Below, one piece after another: positions 38,690-48,835 of a DNA stretch of 64,000 nucleotides (position 1 is its first letter; the number at the start of each line of letters is the position of its first letter). The notes beneath the pieces were generated by a model that saw only the letters and a list, made by a program, of their open reading frames with translations, was not told where the DNA came from and searched no databases. Both the position numbers and the translations under genes were made by a program. The DNA comes from Hydractinia symbiolongicarpus (taxonomy: Eukaryota > Cnidaria > Hydrozoa > Anthoathecata > Hydractiniidae), in contig NC_079876.1 of the NCBI RefSeq assembly GCF_029227915.1, positions 20,896,001 through 20,960,000 on the forward strand, read 5' to 3'.

Positions 38690-40640
38690 TTAAAAGGTTT
38701 TGGTGTGAGGTGTTAAACAAGATGCAATGGTTTTAATTTTAGAATATTTAATTAATTTTCTATTTATGTCAATAATGTGCTCTTCCCATTGCATTTTTTG
38801 ATCAAATATTACCCCAAGAAATTTAACTTTTTTGCTCCTCTTAAAAGGAATACCCATATAGTTGATAGTTTTGTTCTCACTTTTCAACTGTCTGTATATA
38901 TAGTCCTTTTGTTATTATTCAGCCAGAGGTCAACCTGCAAAATTCTAACTCAACCTGCGAGACAAGTGTATCCAAGTTTTAATGAAATAAAATAATTATT
39001 GTATATATGCATATATAAGATGGTGGTAATTTATATTCATGACAGATTTTAAATTATCAATATACAAAAGGAAAAGCAGAGGTTCCAACACAAATCCCTG
39101 CAGCACCCTGAAAGCGTCTTCCTGAAGGAGATCTGATCTTGTGTCGTTTACAAGAGTCAGCTGCATTTGGCTTGTTAAGGAGGACTTGAACCAGTCAAAG
39201 GCAACATCTCTGACGCCAAAAAACCATTGCTTTTTTAACAAAATTTTACAAGCCTTGCCATGAGCCGCGAGCAATTGCTCGCGCCCGCGTAGTGCTCGCG
39301 TAAATGCTCGTTACCCGAGTATTCTATTTCTCGCGTAAATATTAACATATTGAGATAAGTGTAAACGTCTTTCTCAAGAATTGATTGGTCTTTTAAGTGA
39401 AACTGTAAAGATATTTAGTGTGATTATTTTTCACCCATCGTGCAACAGTTCATTCGCCATTTTATAAAACGTGTGTGATACGGGCATTAAGGTTAATCTT
39501 TGTTGTGCATTCATTTTGCAGTTGAAAAGTGGGGGACGTTTTTAATCGTTAACCCCAAACACGATGATCGAGCTTCTACTGGTATAGCGACTCTCTCAAT
39601 CTTAACTTCATTTTCTACATGTCCGAAATAGTATGCACAACTATACTGTTGTTTTCATAAATTTAATGTTTATTTTTCAGGTCATCACAAGCAAATAGGA
39701 AAAAATATGCTTCGTTTTTAAAATAAAAAAAATCTTTCTCCGCGTGGTTTAAATAAAACTAATAAATAAAATCTGAAACACGTCAGGTACACAAATTTAT
39801 ACAGAAAAAAATTATACCGCATGTGTGTTTCGTTTTTAAAATTGTTTGAATAACAGTTGCGGCATAAAGAAAATAATCCATCGAATTTGGACCTGCTATG
39901 GTTTCCAATTGTTTCGTCAAATGAAGAAATTATTTACAATTAAATCCATGATAAATTGTCTGTTCCGCCTGTAAGTGCAGTTTTGCAGACTTGTGTCATC
40001 CGTGCTCCGTCAGCGTTAACCTCCGCATTAGTTAAGGATCGCATGGCTGGATTTCTTGTGCAAGACCTGGTTACCAACGACGAAGGGGCTGGGCAAAAGA
40101 AATTTATGTCTACGTAGTTTTTGAACTAAGTCAGGAGTTGGTGAATTAGCTAGGATGGTCAGGTTGGCTATGAATAGGCTTGCTCGTAGATTTAAAGGAC
40201 TAAGGCTATTCAATAATTCTGAGATCTAAAAGTGTCCAACCAAGACGGAAATCTATCGGACGTTTTAATCACACGCCTGAAACGATTTAGGTGTGTGCCA
40301 AGGCGCACGCCTCTCCTGAAAAAGATGCCCTTAGAGACTAAATGTAAAGTTTTTTTAGCGAAACAAATGGCGAGCAAAATTGCTCAAGAGGACACTCTGA
40401 CGCGAGCAATTAATTGCTCGGGAGGTTATTTGATCATGGCAAGGCCTGATTTTATGATCAACAGTATCAAAAGCTTTTTTAATGTCAATGAGCACAGCAC
40501 AAACAAAGTTTTGTTGGTCAAGCTCGGTAAGAATAAAATCAGAGACATCAAGTGACCTGTGTTTGTGGTTTCATTAATAAAACGTCCAACTTCATAATCT
40601 CGAAATAGGCAGATTAATGTACTCTGCACAATATGGCAAC
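38690..40640 (-). pseudogene. LINE reverse-transcriptase relic, split by a DNA transposon
   Basis: On the minus strand, the RT finger/palm part at about 40600-40455 reads VCAVLIDIKKAFDTVDHKI. The continuation at 39240-38996 reads WFFGVRDVAFDWFKSSLTSQ and VLQGFVLEPLLFLLYIDNL, and the thumb part at 38887-38690 reads KVKFLGVIFDQKMQWEEHI. These are LINE (CR1/L2/jockey-type) RT motifs. The normal FADD box is degraded. The 1200-bp element at 39249-40448 interrupts the frame right after the AFDTVDH motif. Confidence 0.7.
39249..40448. mobile_element. 1200-bp TIR element inserted in the LINE relic
   Basis: Ends are inverted (left CAAGCCTTGCCATGA; right the complement of CAGGCCTTGCCATGA), flanked by ATTTTA at 39243-39248 and 40449-40454. 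Subterminal GCGAGCAATTGCTCGCG-type palindromes occur near both ends (about 39268-39285 and 40401-40422). No transposase was recognised inside. An ORF-like stretch at 40232-40555 runs past the element end and is probably spurious. Confidence 0.6.
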
Positions 40641-41524
40641 TCAATTTTGAAATATAGCAGATATTTTGATGTTTTACCTTGCATCCACTGACAATTTCCT
40701 TTTCCATGTATGGTGCTGTGGTGACATTTTTAAAGGCCTATAAAAATAGACGTCAAACACATTAAAGTTAGAAAAATATTTATGTCAATAATACCTGTAT
40801 TCTGTCTGTTTGATGTCCACAAGCAGGTCATGCTAAAACATGTTCAAAATATTGAAGCTAGAGATAGCAAGTGCAACATTTTTTTTTCAACTTTGTTGTG
40901 ACCATTAGCATTTCCCACATTTTAAAATGCTTATTAAAATTATATATGCAATCAAATAATGTAATGTACAGAGCGTGAGAAGCACTTAACTTTGGGAAGA
41001 CACTTAAAACAAGACATACTCAAAGTGGGAGCTATATCTTTCAAATTAAAACAATCACAATGAAGGTTTATATTCTGAAAAAAAGTTTTTTTCACAAATT
41101 CTTAGTTATTTTTAGATGGGCGCGATATAGATTATTATTATTACCAAATTTAATTTTGGTGTCAGTTTTTTTTTACACTTTTCATATTACATATTACATA
41201 TTTTCAATCGTTGCGGTCTGTTGTTTATTATTTTTTGCCTGTGCACATGAGTGCAGATGTCCATTGTTCTCGATGCAAAATTAAAACATTACGTCACGCC
41301 AAAGACTGACATGGTGATATAAGGGCAACCCAAAACAGAAGAAAATTCCTATACTTCCCTGCTATAAATAGTTATACTTTTTAAGACAGCTTAGCTAGCT
41401 ATTAGCTAGCTATAGCTTATACCACAAATATTACGTTTTAACTGTGATTTCGCTTTTCTCTGTAAACTTCTCTTTTTAACGGCAACGGCAACAAAGGATA
41501 TTACCACTTTAACTGGAACTGAAA
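40641..41524. other. Spacer, no gene seen
   Basis: AT-rich. No coding or structural feature could be supported. Confidence 0.4.
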
Positions 41525-41535
41525 CTTGTGCACTT

Positions 41536-41992
41536 ACAAGGGTGCGGATAAGCCGCATACGCCGTAAAAAGTGCGGCCGTTTTCGGGCGAGTTCGGCGTT
41601 TTGAAAAAAAATCAAGTATTTGCCCGAAAACCCCAGAATAGACCCGAACAATGCCCGAAGAAGAAAAGAAAAACAGACACTAATGATTCAAAAAACTATA
41701 AAAATTAAAATAAACTTACTATGTGGTAGCGAAGTTCTTAAAAGAACTGTTTTTGATAGTTTAAAATAAGATTTATATACTTGATGAATAACTTATATAT
41801 AAACTTTATAACTCCTTTATCTTCAGGCGCCTTCTTCCAACTATCGTCCGCATGGTATGTTTACCAGGAATTGCATTTCGGGAATGTTCGGGAAGGTGCA
41901 GGCGGTTTCCGGGCGACAACCGCCAATTTAATTCGAAAAGTCGCCCGAACTCGCCCTTATATATGCGGGCGTTTGCGGCTTATCGGCACCCT
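41536..41992. mobile_element. 457-bp MITE with 11-bp target duplication
   Basis: GC-rich inverted ends (GGGTGCGGATAAGCCGCA on the left; the right end reads the complement of GGGTGCCGATAAGCCGCA) are flanked by CTTGTGCACTT at 41525-41535 and 41993-42003. Inner segments rich in GGGCGA/TCGCCC also pair. An 11-bp duplication fits Mutator-like elements (8-11 bp). There is no coding capacity. Confidence 0.65.
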
Positions 41993-42003
41993 CTTGTGCA
42001 CTT

Positions 42004-43023
42004 TGCAGAACAGACAGCTTAAACATCGCTGGAGTAGATCAGGGATGAGAAAATTTTTGCACGGTAGGAGTATGACATTTTAATCTGTTATCTTTTGTTA
42101 TCATTCATTTAATATATACCAAAAAAACGTACTATGAAACTACCTAAACATGCTGGAAAATATTTTTAAGAAAAGATTTTTATTGCCATTTGTGCTCTTC
42201 TCCATAAATCGTGTCTTACAGAAAAAGGTAGCTACATGGCAATGTTTTGAAGCAGCTACACTAGCTCCACCTACACAAGTTGTCAAGCATTGCAACCATT
42301 ATAATCATAAATTGACTTTAGAAATATTTCCAGTGGATTTCACATTAAAAAAAGAAAACATCATTAAAGTAAGACGTAAATCACAGAACAAGGACGTTCA
42401 GCCTATATCTTTCTTGCTCGACTCTGCACAAACACCTTCCTTGTTTAACAGCATCATAGCAAATTTGTTTAAAAGACGGCTTATAGTCAAAACCAAAAAG
42501 TAAGTGGCGATCTCAGTTACCAGATCGTTGCTAGAGCCGTTTGTTTAGATTATCACGTAATTAGGACGGTATACATACGTTAGCTATATTATCTAGCTGG
42601 TAACCAGCTAGCTAGCTAGATTTATTGTTACCGGAAAGAGGCTTTTAAAGTAGTGACTATAGCACATTGGATGAATACAATCCATACAACTGGCAGAATT
42701 TAAAATAATCTTACCAACAAAAATCCACCTCTGTTTTTTCGAAAAATGTTATTGCAGACTTGCAGACGAATGCGCAGCAGCGAAGTCGCCATCTTAATTT
42801 TTCGAAGAAATGTGATTCATTATTTTGCCGAACAGTAAAATGAAACTTGTTTGGGATAGCCAATCACACCAAAATATATCTTAGGTGCAGGATTAAAGTT
42901 TCAAAACAGACGTATGACAGCATGCCATAACGCTAAACTTCATATATCGCATCGTTATGTAAGGTTTTGAGGGCGATGAAAAAAACATGGAATAAAATAA
43001 GGTTTAAATTTTCCATAATTAAC
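42004..43023. other. Spacer with one uncertain ORF
   Basis: A 117-residue frame at 42150-42503 (+) has a plausible composition but no motif I recognise. It may be an exon or chance. Otherwise the stretch is AT-rich with GCTAGCTA repeats near 42590-42620. Confidence 0.3.
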
Positions 43024-44414
43024 AACCCGCGACGCTACCGATCGACTACAGAGTGTGCGGGATACCGTTGCATTCTATTACAACAAGGCAAGAAAACAAA
43101 TTTCGGGAGGGACAACGCTTTACGACGAGATTGAACAGGAGGCAAGGGAGGACTACGTGGGGGATATTGAATATCAAGGCCCCAAGGACGATATCCAGAT
43201 ATTGGAGGATGGAAATAGGATCAAAACATGGCGTTTCAACAAACATCTAAACCAACCTCTAAAGGACGCGATTAAATAAAAAATTACACCACACATGGAC
43301 ATGCGCGTTAAGGTTGTGTACAGCTTTGGCTGTCATATTTACAAGGGTGAGGGCGATGTGTCTGATTACCACAAAACTTAAAGCTCCAGGTCGTTGTCAA
43401 GTATAGCGGAAATCGAAGCGTTCGTAGAAGACTGCGAAATGAAGCGCCTCAATCTGGAGGATCACGAGTTCTGGACTAAGGCTTATTTACCACTTGTTAG
43501 GACCACTGTTACCCCGGGAGCGTATGAGGGAAAAATTGTCTTCGATCACGTACAGATTAAGGTGATAAGCACGCGCGAACCCGTCTTGGGATGCGACCCT
43601 CTCCCGGATTGGTTGCGAAAAAAAGGTGCATTTACGCCATTGATGGCGAAGATGCCAGAACGGACAACCTATGCTTCTGCAGATGTCTTGCGGTAAAGGA
43701 GAGGGCGGATGTAGTACGGGAAACGGAACGTTTAACAAAAACAGTCCTCGCCCTAGCCCGAGAGTACTACGAGAACCCCAAGCTCAAGCATAAGGACGTG
43801 CGCCCCACAAGACTGGTGGATTTGGAGGGTGTTGCCAAACAATTCAAGGTCAACATCAGGGTCTTTGAACCCAAGACAAACTCTGATAAAGCACCATGGC
43901 GACTCGTCTATGGGCAAAGCCAGCACAAAGAGGGGTTAGACACTATCAATCTAGGTATGCTGGATGGGCACTGTTTATACATCAAGGATTTAGACGTGCT
44001 GACCCAACAGAAATGGGAATGTGAGGTATGCAAACAACTGTTTACCAAAAGCAACCACCTCACGCGGCATAAAAGGAACGAATGCGGGGGGCTCAAGACG
44101 ACGATTATCTGCAAAGTGGAGTAGGTCAAACGTATGCTGAGCAGGGCTGAGAAGGTTTTTTACCATAAGAGGTATAGCTATGATGCATCAAAATGGATAG
44201 AATACATGTCAAAGCAAACCGAAGGGCATATCCATCATGCCTTATGCGGTCATGGTGGTGAACGTGTTATCCGTGATGGCAAAAAGGAGTGGAAAGTGGA
44301 TTGCTATGAGCCTGCAAAAACCGTTTACAAGTACAATGGTTGTAAGTGGCACGGATGCCCTTGTCTGTCCGGGAGAACCAAAGCAGACAAGGTTCATTGC
44401 ACTGCAACCCTGTC
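43024..44414 (+). pseudogene. Outer (older) Polinton: polB N-terminal part
   Basis: Homologous to the inner element's PolB region in the same order. It has a leader end (RLQSVRDTVAFYYNKAR, 43045 on), EHEFWTKAYLP, LGCDPLPDWLRKK (about 43590), LAREYYENPKLKHKDVR (about 43755), a C2H2 finger CEVCKQLF...HLTRHKRNEC (about 44020-44085) and HHALCGHGGERVI. It has at least two in-frame stops (near 43279 and 43380) and frameshifts (near 43625 and 44124). In the family these regions form one reading frame. Homology starts abruptly near 43024, so the outer element's own terminus and first codons are lost. It is broken at 44414 by the inner element and resumes at 63227. Confidence 0.85.
44410..44414. repeat. 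Target-site duplication (left), CTGTC
   Basis: CTGTC directly before the left terminal repeat, matched by CTGTC at 63227-63231. Polinton integrases make 5-6-bp duplications. Confidence 0.85.
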
Positions 44415-44812
44415 AGCTAGAGTAGTACACCCCGATAATCAGGTTTTAGGTTTTCCACGGTCAAACCCCTATTAAAAAACGCTGCTTTTAGACCCCCTAA
44501 AAAATCTGTGACGTCACAGATTTTATCATGCCTCAAATGAGTAAATTTGCTGACATCATCAAAAATGACGGCACTCGACAAAACTGCTGACATCAACAAA
44601 TCTGTTTGAATAGGGAAATTCCCTACTCAAATTGCGACCGATGTTGGTTGGAACCTATCTATAATAAATAAAAGAAATGAGTTGGTTTAAGAATGCAATC
44701 AGTAAATTATATAGCGCTGTCTCAGCGCCAGTAGCAGCAACACGTGATGCTCTTGCAGAGAGACTGCAGAGTGTACGAGATACTGTTACTTCTTATTATA
44801 ACAGGGCGAGGG
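44415..44812 (+). repeat. Left terminal inverted repeat, 398 bp
   Basis: Pairs with 62805-63226. I see one substitution (near 44720) and a 24-bp segment present only in the right copy (near 63077-63100). It contains a perfect 24-bp palindrome at 44501-44524 centred on TGACGTCA, a small AGGGAAATTCCCT palindrome, the box before the first gene, and that gene's first 45 codons. Confidence 0.95.
44501..44524. promoter_or_regulatory. Perfect palindrome with CRE/ATF core in the left TIR
   Basis: 12-bp arms, centre TCTGTGACGTCACAGA. TGACGTCA is the consensus CREB/ATF site. The same sequence lies at 63117-63140. A role in transcription or in terminal replication is inferred only. Confidence 0.5.
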
Positions 44813-45489
44813 GGAGGCTTGGTTACGGTCAAGCCCTGAAAGCCACCGTTGAAGATGTAGATTTGGCTCTAGAAAATACAGCTAAAAATGGTCACATCGA
44901 GATTGTTAAGCTGTGCAAAGAGTGGGGTGCAACGAACTTTAATTGGGCCATGGGACTTGCAGCTAAAAATGGTCACATCGAGATTGTTAAGCTGTGCAAA
45001 GAGTGGGGTGCGACAGATTTTGATTTGTCCATGGGACTTGCAGCTGTCAATGGACACATCGAGATGGTTAAGTTGTGCAAAGAGTGGGGTGCGACAGACT
45101 TTAATGGGGCTCTACGAAATGCAGCTGAAAATGGTCACATCGGGATTGTTAAGCTGTGCAAAGAGTGGGGTGCGACAGAATTTGATTTGCCGATGGCACT
45201 TGCAGCTCTCAATGGTCACATCGAGATTGTTAAACTGTGCAAAGAATGGGGTGCGACAGACTTTGATTGGGCTCTAGAAAGTGCAGCTGAAAATGGTCAC
45301 ATCGAGATTGTTGTATTGCTGCGTGGTTTTGATGTCATTCATGCTGAATTGCTGCGGCATCATCACAAGCGTAATTTTTTTGCAAAACTATGGAATGAGG
45401 TACTGCCAGTGGCGTGGCATCCGGATCGATTTTGGAATTGGTGTGTAGATGAGGAAGAAAAGCGCGAGATATCTAAATTATGGAAGTAA
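44677..45489 (+). CDS. Ankyrin-like 27-residue repeat protein
   Basis: 270 residues. The first 45 codons lie in the TIR and give the same leader as PolB at the other end (MSWFKNAISKLYSA...). From about residue 70, five and a half nearly identical units follow with period 27 residues (81 bp). Their core is NGHIEIVKLCKEWGATDFD, then a short helix ending in AA. They are shorter than the 33-residue ankyrin consensus but keep its GHIEIVKLL-type helix. The C-terminus (LPVAWHPDRFWNWCVDEEEK) resembles C-terminal tails of repeat proteins in large DNA viruses (from memory). Such proteins often bind host factors; the role here is unknown. An ATAATAAATAAAAGAA box precedes the ATG. Confidence 0.85.
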   Translation: MSWFKNAISKLYSAVSAPVAATRDALAERLQSVRDTVTSYYNRARGRLGYGQALKATVEDVDLALENTAKNGHIEIVKLCKEWGATNFNWAMGLAAKNGHIEIVKLCKEWGATDFDLSMGLAAVNGHIEMVKLCKEWGATDFNGALRNAAENGHIGIVKLCKEWGATEFDLPMALAALNGHIEIVKLCKEWGATDFDWALESAAENGHIEIVVLLRGFDVIHAELLRHHHKRNFFAKLWNEVLPVAWHPDRFWNWCVDEEEKREISKLWK

Positions 45490-45540
45490 TGTCCAGTATT
45501 TTGATCCTGGTTGAGGTTTAAAAAAATCTATAATAAAGAG

Positions 45541-45861
45541 ATGCCTTTCCTATCTGCAGAACAATTTGATGCCTTGAAATCAGAACACGAGAGTATTATG
45601 AAGTGGCGTGATGTTCCCACTGGAATCATATTCAAAATTGAGTATGTTGAAGAGATCAAGACCAAAAAAGGTGATGCAACTGTCATCGCCTTGATCGATT
45701 GCAATGGTGAACGATTTCAAGCATGGGCAACGAGTGTACTGAGAGAAGCTTTGATAGGTCGAACAGGTCAGATGTTCATCAAATCACTGGGAAAGAAACA
45801 ATCTACGAAGAATCCTGGTCAATTTTACTATGATTACGACCTTGTGGAAGTGGAAGACTAA
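45541..45861 (+). CDS. Small conserved protein, possibly OB-fold DNA-binding
   Basis: I chose the ATG at 45541 (MPFLSAEQFDALKSE) because the CTATAATAAAGAG box directly precedes it; an upstream in-frame ATG at 45511 is less likely. The 106-residue product has alternating beta-type segments (GIIFKIEYVEEIKTKKGD, ATVIALIDCNGERFQAW) and a basic tail region (KSLGKKQSTKNPGQFYYDYDL). The pattern would fit a small OB-fold, for example a single-stranded DNA-binding accessory protein for replication. This is inference; no catalytic motif is visible. A strong hairpin follows at 45881. Confidence 0.6.
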   Translation: MPFLSAEQFDALKSEHESIMKWRDVPTGIIFKIEYVEEIKTKKGDATVIALIDCNGERFQAWATSVLREALIGRTGQMFIKSLGKKQSTKNPGQFYYDYDLVEVED

Positions 45862-45880
45862 AGAGACAAAAAAAGTAATC

Positions 45881-45906
45881 TTTTGTGACTGGAGACAGTC
45901 ACAAAA
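45881..45906 (+). terminator. 3' hairpin after the OB-like gene
   Basis: TTTTGTGACT pairs perfectly with AGTCACAAAA across a 6-nt loop, 20 bp after the stop codon. It is one of several hairpins at gene ends in this element. Confidence 0.4.
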
Positions 45907-45939
45907 ATAACGAAAGCCTGGCGCTGTTCACATAAACAA

Positions 45940-46212
45940 ATGGACAAACTGCGACAAGAAGCTAAAACCTTAGGTCTCAAAGGGTACTCTACGTTAAAGC
46001 GAATAGACCTTGTCGAAGCCATACGCAAAGTCAAGTATAAGGATGCGTCGACACAAACGGACGGACCGTACTGCAAGGCTTGTGCTAAAATTGCATGGGA
46101 GAAAAATCTTGAACAATATTTGAGGGATCTCGCTTAAAAACAGCGACGTGTCGTACATGATGGCAACTTGCTCATAGATCAAGATACGGGAGAAGTGATC
46201 GAAATTGTCTAG
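45940..46212 (+). pseudogene. SAP/Rho-N-like small protein with in-frame TAA
   Basis: The first 65 codons encode LRQEAKTLGLKGYSTLKRIDLVEAIRK, a helix-extended-loop-helix pattern like SAP or Rho-N DNA-binding domains. A Cys pair follows (CKAC). A TAA at 46135-46137 stops it. The same frame then continues for 24 clearly protein-like codons (VVHDGNLLIDQDTGEVIEIV) to a TAG at 46210-46212. CAA-to-TAA is the simplest cause. Either this is a nonsense mutation or the short form is still functional. The last bases overlap the convergent gene on the other strand. Confidence 0.6.
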
Positions 46213-46918
46213 TATGTTGACCAACATATTAGACTCTGTAAGCAGGTGGGGACTCTAAGTAGCGCTGGCATACTGCGCAGATTGAAGTTTTTCAAAATTT
46301 CATCTTTGGCTTCTTGCCTACCTTGTGCCACCAACTCTGCGCGTTCATTCTCGTTGATGGATTTCACAGCTTTTTCGTTCGTTGTCGGATCTGCTCCTTG
46401 AGTATCATGTAGCGCTGTTTTTCCTGCATGATCCATGTAAACTCGTAGTCTGAAATTGTACCATCTTGGATCGCTCTGGAAATCTTATCGTATACAGTGT
46501 CTAGCTTCGACTCTGCCAGGAGTTTGATGAACTCATGTTTGTGCACCTTATACTGTATCCGTTTGGAAGCATTCTTCAAACCTACTTGGCCTATGCCCAC
46601 TGCAAGAGCCGCGGCTTCAAGACCAATTGCTATAGGGGCTCCGAATCCGGTTGGAAGCGTGGCAATACCTGCTGCGGAGGTGATGACAGTAACAGCAATC
46701 ATGCCATGATCAGCATAGCGAAGCCCCATCCCTCAAAGCTTGAACTTTTTGTAGAGTTTTTCTCTCTCTTTGATCTCAGACCGCAGGTACTGCTCAATTT
46801 CTTCGATCTTTTTTAGTCTGTAGACCTGACTTTCTTGCTCCTGCGGAGCCGCCAGGCGATCAGGCTCATGCTCAGGCGCACTTGGCGGCAAAGTTGGGTA
46901 AAGCATCATATCTGCCAT
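46209..46918 (-). pseudogene. Conserved Polinton helical protein, one stop and one frameshift
   Basis: Three pieces belong to one gene. Codons from 46918 give a Pro-rich N-terminus and a charged helix (YRLKKIEEIEQYLRSEIKER). A TGA at 46733-46735 follows, where the frame continues at once. Next come a hydrophobic segment (MIAVTVITSAAGIATLPTGF) and the helices KHEFIKLLAESKLDTVYDKI. Near 46385, in an AAAAAG run, the frame shifts and the usual C-terminal tail (AELVAQGRQEAKDEILKNFN) appears in the next frame. I recall the same arrangement as a multicopy uncharacterised protein in cnidarian Polintons. The ATG directly follows the upstream gene's TAA (GAATAAATGG). Function is unknown; it is a possible membrane-associated virion protein. 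Confidence 0.7.
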
Positions 46919-47589
46919 TTATTCTATGAGTACATGCATCGTAATTCCGACGAACGAAACATTTTTTTCATGATGATACTCGTCCGTCAGCATGAACTCC
47001 AGTCTGTCTGTTGAGCCTTTCAAAGGAAGGTAGATTGGAGTGTCAAAACTCCATGTAAGCATATCTCCCCATGCGTTTAACTCTTTCGTGGGAAGCAAAG
47101 CAAGAATTTTTGATTTCTTCCCATCCAGTAGGCAATCGTCTTCATCCAGCTGGGGGCAAACGAGTCTCAATCTTTGGTACACGTCAGTTTTGTAGTAGCT
47201 GTCATAGTCGCCTTTGGTAAAGTACTTTCTTGCATGGTCGTAGGTAGCCCCATAAGCTCCTGTAGTTTTCGATGGATTACCACAGTATACCCGTCACTAA
47301 CCCTAAGCCTGCATAGTCCATTTTTCAGGACAAACAGCTTAATCTTGTCCCCTGCCTGGCTATTGACGATGGTTGCCAAATCCTCTATCCTGTATAGACC
47401 GTTCATAATTTCGATTCTAGTCTCTGTCTGATCAGGCCCTGTCCTACGAATGACAAAATCATTGTCGCTGTAAAGGTTCAGCCATACGGGCCTGATACTT
47501 ATCGATTTCAGGGCAATTCTCGTGTCCTGCCCTAGGTAATCGTCAAAAATCGTAGGCTTCTCTATATCCGTGACATACAGCTATCTCAT
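46919..47589 (-). pseudogene. Candidate minor capsid (penton-like) protein, one stop and one frameshift
   Basis: The ATG at 47587-47589 lies in a palindrome shared with the divergent gene. Codon 3 is TAG (47581-47583), after which the same frame runs on (YVTDIEKPTIFDDYLGQDTR, then IRPVWLNLYSDNDFVIRR). Near 47248-47251, in a GGGG run, the frame shifts. The protein continues with YDHARKYFTKGDYDSYYKTD and a beta-rich half ending NVSFVGITMHVLIE. At about 223 codons, beta-rich, and placed next to virion genes, it fits the single-jelly-roll minor capsid protein of Polintons. The capsid assignment is inference. CAG-to-TAG would explain the stop; a downstream or non-AUG start is possible. Confidence 0.5.
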
Positions 47590-47608
47590 GTTTCTTTAAA
47601 GAAACATG
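47587..47608. promoter_or_regulatory. 22-bp perfect palindrome with a start codon at each end
   Basis: The arms CATGTTTCTTT and AAAGAAACATG meet at the centre, so divergent genes (47589 minus, 47606 plus) share an identical leader of about 8 nt next to ATG. A symmetric promoter or initiator is inferred. Confidence 0.5.
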
Positions 47609-48772
47609 AAAATTTATAGCTATAACCACAAAGCAAAATACAAGTCCAATAGAGGCGAATGGCCTCTCGGTGTAATTAATCTAGAACATCAAGACCTCTA
47701 CGTTTCTACAGAATCGCACATTCCCGTGACCTTCTCGATGTTCACGAAATACCCAATAAAAGTCCCCACTAACCTATTGAACGACCCCGTAAGTGTAAAT
47801 TGGACCGGTCAAGCCCTTGGCTACTGGAATATACAAGTTAATTTCGCTGGTCATTGCGCTAGCACCACCCTGGGTATATCCGCCAAACACTTGAATGGCT
47901 CGGTACCCCTCATCAATAGTATCTTTAAATTCCACGTCTATTACCACATGCGGCGTATCCTAGCGAGAATGAAGGTACCCATGCCATACGATGACGGCTT
48001 TTCTCAATACGAGAACCCCCACTCTACATCTGGATATGCCCAGATTTGTCGCAAATATGGTGCCGACCCCAATGCCCAATACAAGTTTAAGGCCCTCATG
48101 TCCTCGCTCACAAATGGTAGATGGTGGCCGCAAGTAGATGGTGATTGGGCCAAGTTTATCATGCCTACGAGCCAAGGCCTGACATCGGAAGGTCTGACGA
48201 AGCTTAGCGAGAGTATTCGTGTTTACGTGATTTTACTACTAGGGTCCCAAGCTGATGCCAAGGCATCCCTTATAGGTTCGGATGCTGACAATTTCACAGC
48301 GAGACAGATACTACTACAGAAATTCGAAGCCATGGTACAACGTGAGGAGAACGTAGGCCACGATACCACCGAGTTTCAAAAGGTGCTTCAATATGCCAGG
48401 ACCCCAGTGAATTTTGCTGTGATGCACCACATGTACATGCTACCATCCGATATGAACCTGCGTATTGGTAAAATTGTGGGGTATAACAACAACATCTTGA
48501 TTGCGCCGGCGAGTGCGATGATTGGCATAAGGCTAGACCTAAACAACAAGCCCATTACCACACAGCCTCGGGGTTTAAAACGAGTCAGGTCACCACCTGG
48601 GCAAGAAATATCGAGGGGTGGTGCCACCCTAACTTCGCCGGGGTCTGAAAAGATGTCGATGCCACCGATACCTCATTCAGGTCTAGGAGATGGAAACCCT
48701 CACGAGGACACCAAGGCCACCTTGGTTACTGCGGGAGTAGGTCTCATCTTAGCATATCTATGGCTTAAATAA
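47606..48772 (+). CDS. Conserved Polinton virion-type protein, function unknown
   Basis: 388 residues, intact. It has a conserved-looking centre (ALGYWNIQVNFAGHCASTTL, then LINSIFKFHVYYHMRRIL), a later helical part (LSESIRVYVILLLGSQADAK) and MYMLPSDMNLRIGKIVGYNN. A Ser/Pro/Gly-rich linker then leads to a single C-terminal hydrophobic helix (LVTAGVGLILAYLWLK), which suggests a tail anchor. I recall homologues of this layout in many cnidarian Polintons without a known role. It lies between the candidate minor capsid gene (divergent) and a convergent coiled-coil gene. A membrane or virion role is inferred from the anchor and the neighbours. Confidence 0.75.
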   Translation: MKIYSYNHKAKYKSNRGEWPLGVINLEHQDLYVSTESHIPVTFSMFTKYPIKVPTNLLNDPVSVNWTGQALGYWNIQVNFAGHCASTTLGISAKHLNGSVPLINSIFKFHVYYHMRRILARMKVPMPYDDGFSQYENPHSTSGYAQICRKYGADPNAQYKFKALMSSLTNGRWWPQVDGDWAKFIMPTSQGLTSEGLTKLSESIRVYVILLLGSQADAKASLIGSDADNFTARQILLQKFEAMVQREENVGHDTTEFQKVLQYARTPVNFAVMHHMYMLPSDMNLRIGKIVGYNNNILIAPASAMIGIRLDLNNKPITTQPRGLKRVRSPPGQEISRGGATLTSPGSEKMSMPPIPHSGLGDGNPHEDTKATLVTAGVGLILAYLWLK

Positions 48773-48835
48773 TAGGTGCTCATGCTGAGCCGCAAGGCGA
48801 TCTAATATGTTTTTTTTGTCAACATACTACATCAT

